A DNA stretch of 60,872 bases, from assembly GCA_024404815.1 (NCBI GenBank), contig JAKSPL010000011.1:1-60872 (forward strand), given 5' to 3'. Under the pieces are notes generated by a model. The model had not been told where the DNA came from, made no database searches, and saw only the letters and a program-made list of their open reading frames with translations. The stretch's first letter is position 1; each line of letters starts with the position of its first letter. Of this stretch, positions 19,301 through 28,500 are shown piece by piece. The position numbers were made by a program, and so were the translations under genes. Source of the stretch: Oscillospiraceae bacterium. Lineage in GTDB: Bacteria; Bacillota; Clostridia; Oscillospirales; Ruminococcaceae.

Positions 19301-20437
19301 TCAAGTCAACAGATGGCCGTTCTCCATGTGGAAAACTGCGCATTCATTTGCATTTTGTTTTTCCCGCGCCTGTCCGAGCGCATCGGAATTGCACGCGGTC
19401 AGAAACACCTGCATATCCGAGATCAGACCGTACACGAGATTTTGTCTTGTGGTGTCCAGCTCGCCCATGACGTCATCGAGTAAAATGATCGGTGTTTCGT
19501 CCTTTTTGTCATAGAACACCGCCGCCTGCGCGAGTTTCAGCACAAGCGCAGTACTTTTCTGCTGTCCCTGCGAACCGTAGTCTTTCACCGCGAGTCCGTC
19601 GATTTTGCACGTAAAATCGTCCCTTCCTGCACCTTTCCCCGTAAATCCGAGGCGGATGTCATCAGTTCTCGATTTTTTGAGCTGTTCAAAATAGGTTTTT
19701 TGCATTTCTGCGGACGGTCGGTCGGGGATCTCGCTGTTTTTGAAGATATTCGAATGATACGAAACTGCGAGCTTTTCCTTGCCATTTGTCATGGTGTTGT
19801 AAAGCTCCGTACAGACCGCGCCGAGCTGTTTTACATATGCATAGCGCAGGCAGGTCAGCAGACTGCCGTGCATGGCAAGCTGCAGATCCCAGTCGTCGAG
19901 GTCGCTCTGTGACGCGCCGCCCATGCTGATCTGTTTCAGCACGGCATTGCGCTGGGCGGTCAGCTGGTCGAAGCGTTTCAGACAGCCGAGCATCGCAGGG
20001 GTGATCTGCGAGCCGCCCAAATCCATGAAGGCACGCCGTTTTTCAGGCCCTCCACGAATATATTCGCGGTCATCGGGGGAGAAAATCACGCATTGAAACT
20101 GCGCAAACAATTTCGAACCGCCGACGATCGGTACTTGGTTTAGTAATATTTTTTTCTGTCTGCCCTCGCCGCGCTGCATCCGCAGTTCAATTTCCTGCGT
20201 GCGTTTCTTGTCCTGAAAACGCAGTTTTACGTGCATTGCGGGCATTTTCAGATGAATGAGGTCGCGGTCTTTTGTGCCGCGAAAGCTGCGGCAGCCCGTG
20301 CAGGTCCAGATGGATTCGAGGAGATTGGTCTTTCCCTGCGCGTTGTTTCCGAGGATGAGATTCAGCGATTCGTGTGCAGAAAACTGCACATCCCGCAAAT
20401 TCTTGTACCCATCCGCTTCAAGCGATAATACACGCAT
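19301..20437 (-). CDS. recF: DNA replication and repair protein RecF
   Basis: RecF is an SMC-like ATPase that helps load RecA at single-strand gaps with RecO and RecR. The 378 residues have the family length. It starts MRVLSLEADGYKNLRD and contains Walker A GNNAQGKTNLLE near residue 30. The signature SQGQQKSTALVLKLAQ is near 293 and Walker B PIILLDDVMGELD near 320. It follows the S4 gene by 9 bases and precedes remB by 22, the conserved replication-origin order. The spacing implies one transcript from dnaN through gyrB. Confidence 0.97.
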   Translation of the reverse strand: MRVLSLEADGYKNLRDVQFSAHESLNLILGNNAQGKTNLLESIWTCTGCRSFRGTKDRDLIHLKMPAMHVKLRFQDKKRTQEIELRMQRGEGRQKKILLNQVPIVGGSKLFAQFQCVIFSPDDREYIRGGPEKRRAFMDLGGSQITPAMLGCLKRFDQLTAQRNAVLKQISMGGASQSDLDDWDLQLAMHGSLLTCLRYAYVKQLGAVCTELYNTMTNGKEKLAVSYHSNIFKNSEIPDRPSAEMQKTYFEQLKKSRTDDIRLGFTGKGAGRDDFTCKIDGLAVKDYGSQGQQKSTALVLKLAQAAVFYDKKDETPIILLDDVMGELDTTRQNLVYGLISDMQVFLTACNSDALGQAREKQNANECAVFHMENGHLLT

Positions 20438-20446
20438 ATACGTGAA

Positions 20447-20689
20447 TTATTCTTCTTCCACGGGAGCAGAAACGGTGACTTCAAACCGCTCGACGCTGAC
20501 CTTATCGCCGTTTCGGATCTTCTTGCCGCGCATCGTGCAGACCTCGCCGTTGACGCTGACATGGCCCTGCTGAATCAATTCCTTCGCAAATCCGCCCGTA
20601 TCGGTCAGCCCTGCCAGTTTCAACAGTTGTTCCAGCTTGATAAACGGGGTGTGAATTTCCGTGGTGATACGTTCGATTTCCTGTGCCAT
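20447..20689 (-). CDS. yaaA: S4-domain RNA-binding protein (YaaA-like)
   Basis: This 80-residue protein is a single S4 RNA-binding fold of the YaaA type found between dnaN and recF in Firmicutes. Visible features are [34 protein letters not shown], the positive-patch motif [10 protein letters not shown] and a short acidic tail. The usual partner is thought to be the ribosome or structured RNA, but the role has not been settled. Here it is separated from dnaN by an extra membrane gene, unlike the direct dnaN-yaaA neighbourhood in Bacillus. It is 9 bases upstream of recF. Confidence 0.92.
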   Translation of the reverse strand: MAQEIERITTEIHTPFIKLEQLLKLAGLTDTGGFAKELIQQGHVSVNGEVCTMRGKKIRNGDKVSVERFEVTVSAPVEEE

Positions 20690-20725
20690 GCGGCATCATC
20701 CTTTCAAAAATGTAGCAAATACGTG

Positions 20726-21514
20726 TTAAAACACCGCATAGATTATGCAGTAGAGAATTCCGCCGATCAGCATTGCCGATGCATAATACAGCAGGATCAT
20801 CAGCGGGTCAACAATTTTTCCGTTGTAGATGCGGATATTTTTCTCCTTGCCGACCAGTTCGGTGTTGGTAATATAAATCGGGTTTTCCGCGGTAATACGA
20901 TGTTTCTCGTTGTCATACTCATATTCATAGATGAGATAGACGAGTTGTTTCTCGCCGCTGAGCGGTTGTTTTCCCTTAAATGCGACGATTTTCGCTTTTA
21001 CCGTGATGCCCTTGATATAGGCAAGCACATCCTTCAGACCGCCGAGCAGAATGACTGCAGCGAAGATATAAGGAATCAGTTTTTCAAGGAAATCCTTGAC
21101 TTTTGCAGCATTGTCGCCGAGAAAAACGAAATTGACCAGCAGGAAAAATACCGCCGCCGCGATAATGACGATCGCAAGGTACATGACCGCATTGGAAAGC
21201 GAGCAGGTTTTTCCTTTATATACGTGCAAAGTGAGGTTTTTTCCGAACTCCAGCCTGTCGCTGTCCGCATGGAACACCTCGCCGTTTTTCTCGTATTCAT
21301 AAACTGCTACGGTATTCGGGTCATCCCCGGGTTCGGGTGCATACCTGATCTCCACAAGTTTTGCCTGTACCTTCTCGGATTTCAGATAGCAGACCAGCTT
21401 GCGGATGCCGATGACCAGCGGTATGATAAAAATTATCGCCATCAGGACATTCACAAACGGTCGGATCGTGATTTCCCAAGGAATACCGTACATTTTCATG
21501 TACAGCAGGTTCAT
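20726..21514 (-). CDS. DUF3592-like membrane protein inserted between dnaN and yaaA
   Basis: The 262-residue protein has five predicted membrane segments (about residues 20-38, 108-128, 143-160, 236-252 and a short end). Two soluble beta-rich modules follow the first and third segments: KVQAKLVEIRYAPEPG...VYEYEKNGEVFHADS and VKAKIVAFKGKQPLS...YEYEYDNEKHRITAENP. Each module resembles a DUF3592-type fold, suggesting an internal duplication. Its ATG overlaps the dnaN stop by 4 bases, so translation is coupled to dnaN. No function is known. Its location in a core replication operon is unusual for a membrane protein of this type. Confidence 0.75.
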   Translation of the reverse strand: MNLLYMKMYGIPWEITIRPFVNVLMAIIFIIPLVIGIRKLVCYLKSEKVQAKLVEIRYAPEPGDDPNTVAVYEYEKNGEVFHADSDRLEFGKNLTLHVYKGKTCSLSNAVMYLAIVIIAAAVFFLLVNFVFLGDNAAKVKDFLEKLIPYIFAAVILLGGLKDVLAYIKGITVKAKIVAFKGKQPLSGEKQLVYLIYEYEYDNEKHRITAENPIYITNTELVGKEKNIRIYNGKIVDPLMILLYYASAMLIGGILYCIIYAVF

Positions 21515-22620
21515 CTTCTGACTTGAACAGGCATAACGACAGCAATACTGCTTTCGCCGTCTGCCTCCATGACCTTGACCGCACGGTCAGCCGCGGTGAG
21601 GAACATCCGCACCTTGTCGCTCTGTACTGCACGCACAGCGTCGAGCAGGTAGCGGTTGTTAAATCCGATAATCATTTTTTCGCCCGTCATATCGCAGGGA
21701 ATCTGGTCATCGACGCTGCCGACAACATTCTGACAGCTAATGAGGATCTTGCCCTCCTCGAACTGGAAACGCACAGCGGTTTTGTTTTTCTCGGAAATCA
21801 AAAGCGCACAGCGTTCGAGAGAATCCATCAGTTCGCGGCGGCTGACCGTGATCTCGGTCTTGTTGCCCTGCGGAATGCTGCGGCGATAGTTGACAAATTC
21901 GCCTGCGAGCAGTCTGGTATATACGAAATAGCGATGAATTTCGAAGATCGCATGGTGATTGTCGAGGCGGATGGTACAAGGATTTTCGTTCTTGTCATCC
22001 TCTTCGAGCAGATGCTGGATCTCGCGCAAAGCCTTCGCAGGTACGATGAATTTCATCGGATCCTGACCAGCCAGCGGCTCTGTGCGGAGTGCCATGCGGT
22101 AGTTATCGAGTGCGACCATGTTCAGCTCATCATTTGCAAATTCGAGGAGTTCTCCCGTAAATACAGGCTTTGTCTCATCGAGCGAAACTGCATAGATGGT
22201 CTGTTCGATCATATTTTTCAGGAGATTCTGCGGAATGACAGCACCCTGATGCTGCTGAATGCTCGGCAGTTCGGGATATTCGTCAGCATTCATACCTGCA
22301 AGCTGGCACTCGGTACCGCCGCCCTGAATCGTGATTTTCAAATGTTCGTCGGTGATAATGTTGAGGATACCATCGGGCATTCTGCGGACAACCTCGGAGA
22401 ACAGTCGGCTGTCAACAAGGATCGTATCTTCTTCTGTTACGACCGCAGGAATCTGTGTGCGAATGCCAAGCTCCAGATCGTAGCCTGTCAGTTCAAGCTC
22501 CTGTCCCTGTGCGCGAAGACGAATCGCTGCGAGGGCTTCGAGCGGTGTTTTCATGCTGGTAGCTTTTGCGACATTTGGCAGTACATCGCAAAGATCGGTT
22601 TTTTGACAGGTAAATTTCAT
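21511..22620 (-). CDS. dnaN: DNA polymerase III beta subunit (sliding clamp)
   Basis: DnaN forms the ring-shaped clamp that holds DNA polymerase III on its template. The 369 residues give three repeated clamp domains; it begins MKFTCQKTDLCDVLPNVAKA and ends EADGESSIAVVMPVQVRR, the latter matching the conserved P-M-R clamp terminus. I chose ATG 22620 because it opens the conserved N terminus, with AGAAAGGAAT just upstream. A longer frame extends into the origin region. The stop overlaps the DUF3592-like gene by 4 bases. It is separated from dnaA by about 0.7 kb containing the origin rather than directly following it. Confidence 0.97.
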   Translation of the reverse strand: MKFTCQKTDLCDVLPNVAKATSMKTPLEALAAIRLRAQGQELELTGYDLELGIRTQIPAVVTEEDTILVDSRLFSEVVRRMPDGILNIITDEHLKITIQGGGTECQLAGMNADEYPELPSIQQHQGAVIPQNLLKNMIEQTIYAVSLDETKPVFTGELLEFANDELNMVALDNYRMALRTEPLAGQDPMKFIVPAKALREIQHLLEEDDKNENPCTIRLDNHHAIFEIHRYFVYTRLLAGEFVNYRRSIPQGNKTEITVSRRELMDSLERCALLISEKNKTAVRFQFEEGKILISCQNVVGSVDDQIPCDMTGEKMIIGFNNRYLLDAVRAVQSDKVRMFLTAADRAVKVMEADGESSIAVVMPVQVRR

Positions 22621-22639
22621 GGTTTTGTGATTCCTTTCT

Positions 22640-23338
22640 TTACATAAGGTATCGGAAAGTGATATTTTTCTTTCGGGGACTTCTTCCCTCGCCGCGCTCT
22701 GCGGAGCGTGAGATCCCCTTTCCACATTCCCCGTTTCTGTGAGCGGAGCGAAGCGGATAAAGATAGGATAAGATAGTTAATAGGAAATAGCAGTAGTAGT
22801 AGGGGCGGTGGAAAAGTTGACTTTCGCAGGGGAAAGCGGATATTTTTTCCATGCCTGCGGATAAAACCCAAGACATCGCGGCGTGCATTTTTTTCAACGC
22901 GGCGATATGGAAAGTTTTTGGAAAAGTTGAAACTGCAAAACGGGAATGCATCAGGGTGGAAGCTGTGGAAACCACGGGAAAGATTGTTGAAAAAACAGTT
23001 GAAAGTGTGAATACAGGGAGTATATTTCATAGTTTTCAACAGAAAACCGCTTTTGAAGGGTGGAATTCCGAAAAACAGGCGTAGTTTCGGCACCGTTTTT
23101 CCACATCTGTTTCAACAAGTGTTGAAAACTCAGCTTTTGTTCCGTCCTTTTTTCAAATGGTCTTGAACGGATTCTCCTGATAGTTGATTTTTGGAAATCT
23201 GCCGCAGAAATGAGATTTTGTAATAACCGCGAATAAATGTGGAAAACCACAGGGTATCTTTTGTATATACCTCATAAAAAACAGCAGTTTCTACCCATTT
23301 TGCCGAAAAACAGCGATACTATATATAGTATACGGAGA
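22640..23338. other. Chromosomal replication origin oriC (dnaA-dnaN intergenic)
   Basis: This gene-free 0.7 kb holds many DnaA-box-like 9-mers. TGTGGAAAA or TTTTCCACA forms are at 22718, 22807, 22964, 23097 and 23238, and TGTTGAAAA or TTTTCAACA forms at 22985, 23033, 23109 and 23120. Toward dnaN an AT-rich tract (22754-22790) is followed by triplets TAG CAG TAG TAG TAG (22788-22802), a GGGGCGG cluster and a box-like TGGAAAA (22809-22815). This order matches the DnaA-trio unwinding element of Bacillus. The flanking genes are dnaA and dnaN, and transcription diverges away from it on the right beyond dnaA. The exact unwinding site is inferred. Confidence 0.85.
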
Positions 23339-24694
23339 TTACTTTCCTGCGCCTTCGCGTACCGTTTTTGCGATGGTTTCGATGGTATCGCGCAGGCTGT
23401 GGTCGGTTTTCAGACTTGCTGTGACGTTGTTGACCGCATAAACGATCGTCGAGTGGTCACGGTTGCCGAATTCCATACCGATGGATGCAAGCGGCAGTTC
23501 TGTGATCTCGCGGACGAGGTAAATTGCGATCTTACGTGCAGTCGAGATCTGCGATGCACGCTTGTTCGAGCGGATGTCCTCGGGTGTTACGCCGTAGACA
23601 TTCGAAACTTCTGCGATAATTTTCTCAACCGTGATCGGGATCGGCTGGTCATCGGTCAGAATGTCACGAATGACCGTCTGTGCCATCGAGATGGACGGAG
23701 AAGAACCTGCCAGCGATTTGAGTGCTTTCAGCTTCTTGACTGCGCCCTCCAGCTGTCGGATGTTCGATTTCAGTCTGTTTGCGATGAATTCCGCGACTTC
23801 GTCGGGGATATTCAGTTCCAGACATTCGGCTTTTCTGCGGATAATTGCGATTCTGGTTTCGAATTCCGGTGTGGAAATGTCCGCGATCAAGCCCGATTCA
23901 AAACGGTTGCGGATGCGGTCTTCCAGAATCTTGATGTCCTTCGGCGGACGGTCAGACGTCAGAACGATCTGTTTGCCTGCGCTGTGGAGGATATTAAACG
24001 TGTGGAAGAATTCCTCCTGTGTGGATTCCTTGCCGCCGATAAACTGGACGTCATCGACGAGAAGCACATCGGCAGAGCGGTATTTCTCGTGGAATTTCGT
24101 GGTATCTTTTTTCTGTGCAATGGCTTCGATCAGCTCATTGGTAAAGGTTTCGCCCGTGACGTAGATGATGTTCAGGTCGGGGTTGTTCTTCTTCATCTCG
24201 TGGGAAATAGCATGGATCAGGTGTGTTTTGCCGAGTCCGGACGGGCCGTAGATGAACAGGGGGTTATAGGTGCTGTCGCCTTTTGCAACAGAGGTGCAGG
24301 CGGCATATGCGAATTCGTTCGAGCCGCCGACGATAAAGGTATCGAAAGTATAGGCATATTCGCCGTTTTCGAAGCTTTTTTCGAGTTCGCTCTGCATCAC
24401 TTCGATGCGTTCGGGGGGAATTGGTTCGGCGATTTGTTTTTCGTCCACGGTAATGACGCGGAGGTTGACAGGAAAGCCGAGGGTGGCTTCGAACGCTTTG
24501 AGCAGGAGATTTTTATAATTTCCGAGGATGACGTCTTTCTGGAAATCGGATTCGCAGTTAAACACCGCAGTATTTCCATCCAGACCAACGGGTTCGAGAG
24601 CATCGAGCCAGAGCTTACGCGGGATATCGCCAAGACCGCCCTCGTTGGTGCAGTATTGTTTTACAGCCTCAAAAACTTCGGCAAAGGAGTTCAT
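23339..24694 (-). CDS. dnaA: Chromosomal replication initiator protein DnaA
   Basis: DnaA binds origin boxes and opens the duplex. The 451 residues carry an N-terminal domain I (MNSFAEVFEAVKQYC...), an acidic linker and an AAA+ domain. The AAA+ domain has Walker A GPSGLGKTHLIHA near 149 and Walker B VLLVDDVQFIGGKE near 207. Domain IV holds the DNA-binding signature ASIGMEFGNRDHSTIVYAV near 408. I chose ATG 24694, which opens the conserved N terminus; an ATG at 24709 is also possible. A sigma-A promoter at 24789-24817 with a DnaA-box-like 9-mer in its spacer suggests autoregulation. Confidence 0.98.
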   Translation of the reverse strand: MNSFAEVFEAVKQYCTNEGGLGDIPRKLWLDALEPVGLDGNTAVFNCESDFQKDVILGNYKNLLLKAFEATLGFPVNLRVITVDEKQIAEPIPPERIEVMQSELEKSFENGEYAYTFDTFIVGGSNEFAYAACTSVAKGDSTYNPLFIYGPSGLGKTHLIHAISHEMKKNNPDLNIIYVTGETFTNELIEAIAQKKDTTKFHEKYRSADVLLVDDVQFIGGKESTQEEFFHTFNILHSAGKQIVLTSDRPPKDIKILEDRIRNRFESGLIADISTPEFETRIAIIRRKAECLELNIPDEVAEFIANRLKSNIRQLEGAVKKLKALKSLAGSSPSISMAQTVIRDILTDDQPIPITVEKIIAEVSNVYGVTPEDIRSNKRASQISTARKIAIYLVREITELPLASIGMEFGNRDHSTIVYAVNNVTASLKTDHSLRDTIETIAKTVREGAGK

Positions 24695-24788
24695 ACTGAA
24701 TCTACACATCCTTTTCTGGTTATTAAACAAAAGTGGAAACTGCGGGGGAAAAAGGGCATAGCTCCGCCCACAGTCCTATACATAATAT

Positions 24789-24817
24789 AGTATAGCATAA
24801 CTTGTTGAAAATAGCAA
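24789..24817 (-). promoter_or_regulatory. dnaA promoter with DnaA-box-like 9-mer in the spacer
   Basis: On the minus strand, TTGCTA (24812-24817) and TATACT (24789-24794) are 17 bases apart. The 9-mer TGTTGAAAA on the plus strand (24803-24811) lies wholly within the spacer and matches the variant boxes in oriC. Confidence 0.7.
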
Positions 24818-25029
24818 GCATCCTGAAGTAAAAATGGCAATAGTAACAAATATTGAAAAATGGAAAAGAGATTTTTGAATTCGGCAATGGAAACGGCGCA
24901 GGTACGGGGAAAATGGGAGTGAAAATTTTATTTTTTCATGGTATTTACAATACAAGTTTTGGGAGGGGGCGGATATTAGAGAAAAACTGCCCTTTGATTC
25001 TGGTTTCCGTGTCTTTTTTGTGTTTATCA

Positions 25030-25075
25030 TGTAGGGGCGGCCTGTGGTCTTATGCAGATTTTTCATTCGCTGCTG
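25030..25075 (+). repeat. Dispersed repeat, family B (copy 2), upstream of dnaA
   Basis: The core GTAGGGGCGGCCTGTGGTC is followed by a spacer ending TTTTTCATTCGCTG. That spacer resembles the TTTCTGTTCGCTG after the copy at 44259. The gap 24818-25408 holds no supported gene, only this repeat, the inverted repeat at 25108 and family A copy 2. Confidence 0.6.
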
Positions 25076-25107
25076 TCATATCAGAAAAATACTTGTTACC
25101 GCAGATT

Positions 25108-25178
25108 GGGGGGAGAACCACAAGAGGGAAGAGATGTTCGCAAGCTCACGTTCTCTTCCCTCTTAAGGTTCTCCCCCC
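25108..25178. repeat. Long inverted repeat between dnaA and yfhO
   Basis: Arms of about 27 bases (25108-25133 and 25152-25178) pair GGGGGGAGAACC with GGTTCTCCCCCC and AGAGGGAAGAGA with TCTCTTCCCTCT, with a few mismatches and an 18-base loop. No T-run follows on either side, so it is not a standard terminator. It lies inside a C/T-rich stretch partly shared with 60617-60684. Confidence 0.8.
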
Positions 25179-25279
25179 AACCCCCCCTTTCCTTAACTCC
25201 TATCTCTTGGCGACTCCCCACTCCTGTTTCCTGTGCCTTTTTCGTGTTCTCCCATGTTTTCTCTCGCTGTGCCTTTCTC

Positions 25280-25317
25280 AAAATGGGATTCCAAAGGGAT
25301 AGTATCCCCCACAAAAC
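25280..25317 (+). repeat. Dispersed repeat, family A (copy 2, internally shortened)
   Basis: AAAATGGGATTCCAAAGGGATAG is followed directly by the CCCCCACAAAAC end of the family. It lacks the segment between the two hairpins that copies 1, 3 and 4 retain. Confidence 0.7.
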
Positions 25318-25408
25318 AAAAAAACTATAATCCTTTGTGACGAAACGCGAATTTTTTTCGTATATATAGATGCAGACAAATATTTTTTTATAAATCTCAA
25401 AAAAACAC

Positions 25409-25437
25409 TTGTCAAATTCCGCAGAATATAGTATAAT
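25409..25437 (+). promoter_or_regulatory. Sigma-A type promoter of the YfhO-family gene
   Basis: TTGTCA (25409-25414) and TATAAT (25432-25437) are spaced 17 bases apart, about 65 bases before the start codon at 25511. GGAGG at 25497-25501 is the ribosome site. Confidence 0.8.
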
Positions 25438-25510
25438 AAATCTGTCTGTAAATCCGCGCGGATTCGTGAAAGATAAAACGCGGAGAATATAAGATTGGAG
25501 GACAAACGCA

Positions 25511-28500
25511 ATGGCTACTCTAGCTACACAGGGCAGCGTCGGCGCAAAACCTACAGGCTTTGCAGCGTTCCGCGCTTGGGCTGTCCGCAATCGGCAGTAT
25601 TTTGCAGCATTCTTCCTGCCGATCATTCTTGTCTATATCGCATATGCGATATTCGGACTGTCACCGTTCGGTGATCGTTCGGTACTCTGCCTCGACCTCA
25701 ATGGTCAGTATGTCTATTACTTCGAGGCGATCCGTGATGCCTTCTGGGGTGACGGCAGTCTGCTGTACAACTGGACCAGAAACCTTTCGGGTGATTACAG
25801 CGGCATCATCGGTTACTACCTTGCAAGTCCCTTTACACTGATCGTCATTCTCCTGCCGCGCACGATGATTCTGGTCAGCCTGCTGATCATGATCCTCTGC
25901 AAGCTCGGCATGGCTTCCGTGACAATGTGTATGTACCTGCAAAAATCCAAGCATCTCTCTCCGCTGTATTCCGTCATTCTTTCTGTCGGCTTTGGTATGT
26001 GCGCTTACGGCGTGATTCAGACCATTGACCCGATGTGGCTGGACGGTCTGGTATTCCTTCCGCTGATCGCGCTGGGTGTTGAATATCTGGTAGACGACGG
26101 CAGAAAGCTCAACTACATCATTCCCCTTGCGGTCATGTGCATCGCAAACTTCTACATCGGCTTTATGTGCTGTATTTTCACAGCATTCTATTTCCTTTAC
26201 TATGTCTGCTTCGGTACGGACAAGGTAAAGTTCAATGCAAAAGGTCTTGTGCCTGTCATCATCCGTATGGTCGGCGCAACGGCTGTTGCAATGTGTCTGG
26301 CGGCATTCATGATCCTGCCTGTATACAATGCACTTTCGCTTGGTAAATTCGATTTCACACAGCCTGATTACAGCTTCAAGACACAGTTCCCGATTCTGGA
26401 ATTTCTGGCGCAGTTCGGTGTGAACCAGTACAACTCCGTCAACGTACAGGGCAGACCTGAGATCTACTGCGGCGTTCTGGCATTCGTTACCACACCGCTG
26501 TTCTTCCTCAATACCCGTATCGAATCCAGAAAGAAGATCGGTTATGCATATCTCATGCTGGTGATGTTCTTCTCCATGTGGATCAAGCCGATTGATATGC
26601 TCTGGCACGGCGGACAGGTTCCGAACTGGCTGCCCTTCCGTTATTCGTTCATCTTCTCCTTCATCCTGCTGAGCATGGCAGGTATGACGCTCCGTGCGAT
26701 CCGCGGCATCAAAAAGCCTGCACTCATCGGTACGGTCGTCGGCATCGGCATTATCATGCTGTGGGCAAACAGCAAGAACTATCTCGATGCAAAGAGCAAT
26801 GTTTATCTGGATACTGCAACTTCCGTCTGGGCAACGATCCTCTTTGCGGCTGCATATGCACTGCTGCTGTTCCTGCTGAGCCGCAAGAATCTCCCGAAGC
26901 GTACCGCAACATGGCTCAGCATCGCAGTTCTCGTGCTGTCCGGTGCGGAACTGACATGGAATGCGGCCAACTCCTTTAAGGACATCCACACCGAGGTCTG
27001 CTATTCCACAAAGAAGTCCTACAACGAGTATGTCAAGTCCGGCAGAAAGCTCGTAGACCGCATTTATTCGGAAGACCCGTCCTTCTACCGTGCAGAAAAG
27101 ACCTATGTCCGTACCGTCAACGACAACGGCGGCTTCGGTCTCCGCGGTATGACGCACTCCAGCTCCGTCATGAATACAAAGATCTTGAAATTCATCGAAG
27201 CAATGGGTTATTCCTGCCGCAGCTACTATTCCAGATATGACGGCAACACCGCGATCGGCGACTCCCTCCTCGGCATCAAGTATGTCATGGACAAGGGCGA
27301 CGACAACCAGAACCTCAATCCGACCTATACGCTGAAATTTACAGACACCTGCAAAGGTCAGAACGAAGAAGACATGGAAGTCAGCGTCTACGAAAACCCG
27401 AACGCCCTCTCGATGGGCTACATGGTCAACAGCGATATTCAGCGTGTCAACGCATTCGGCAACGACAACCCGTTCAACAGCCAGAATATCCTGATGAGCA
27501 CCATTACCGGCAACACCACCTTCACAGAGGACGGCCAGTTCGACCAGTGGAGAGAGTATTATTACCCGATCCCGATCACCAATGAACTCCGTCTGAATGA
27601 AGTTTACTCCGAACCCTACGGCACACAGACCAACTACCGTGCAAATCCGGACGCTGTTGACCCGACGATCGACATTTTCTTCGAAGCACAGTCCAGCGAT
27701 CCGATCTACATTTTCTTCAAGACCGAAAACGAGAGCAAAGTCAACCTCTGGCTTGCTGACCAGTGGAATATGGACGAACCTACCTGCAAGAATGTTGATG
27801 GTTCGGACGGCACATTCATGGGTGCATATTTCGAAACCGATAACTACCATATTCTCCGTCTTGGCGAGTTCAAGCAGGGACAGAAACTCCAGCTCCGTAT
27901 GACACTTCTGACAGACGGCAACGGCAAGGAAAAGTACACCATCGTCAAGAACTTCTTCTTCTATCACTTCAATCAGGCACTGTTCGATCAGGATATCGCA
28001 ACGCTGAAAGATCAGCAGTGGGATCTCACCAAGGCAGGCGGCAGAGTGCTGGAAGGCAAGATCACCGCACAGTCCGGACAGGTCATGATGACTTCTATCC
28101 CGTATGAGCCGGGCTGGAAGGTCTGGGTTGACGGCAAGAAGGTCGATCATCTGGAACTGTTCCAGGCAATGATCGGTGTACCGCTCGAACCCGGTGAGCA
28201 TACAGTCAAGATGAAGTTCACACCGAAGGGCTTGCAGCTTGGTTTGTTCCTGTTGGTGCTTGGTATTTTCGGTGCGATCGCGTTCTATCTCTATGACAGC
28301 AAGAACAACAAGAGAGTTCTGGAGCTGCGTGCAAAGAGAGCAAAGGGCATCTATGAGCGTCCGTATCTGGACGAGCCGGAGCCTGAGGAACAAAAGAGTA
28401 TGCTGAACCTGAGCTTCCTGAAATCGGATGATGAAAAGGAAAGCAAGAGCGACAGTCCGAAATCGTCGGGCAGCAGCGGAACAAATGAAGTGATGTCTGT

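Noticed and set aside
22690-22715. CTCTGCGGAGCG hairpin shared with 39839-39870 as another repeat family
   Set aside because: The shared part is only about 12 bases and could occur by chance in this composition.
22851-23084. Small open frame within the origin region
   Set aside because: It overlaps the DnaA-box cluster, has no ribosome site and no recognisable protein features.
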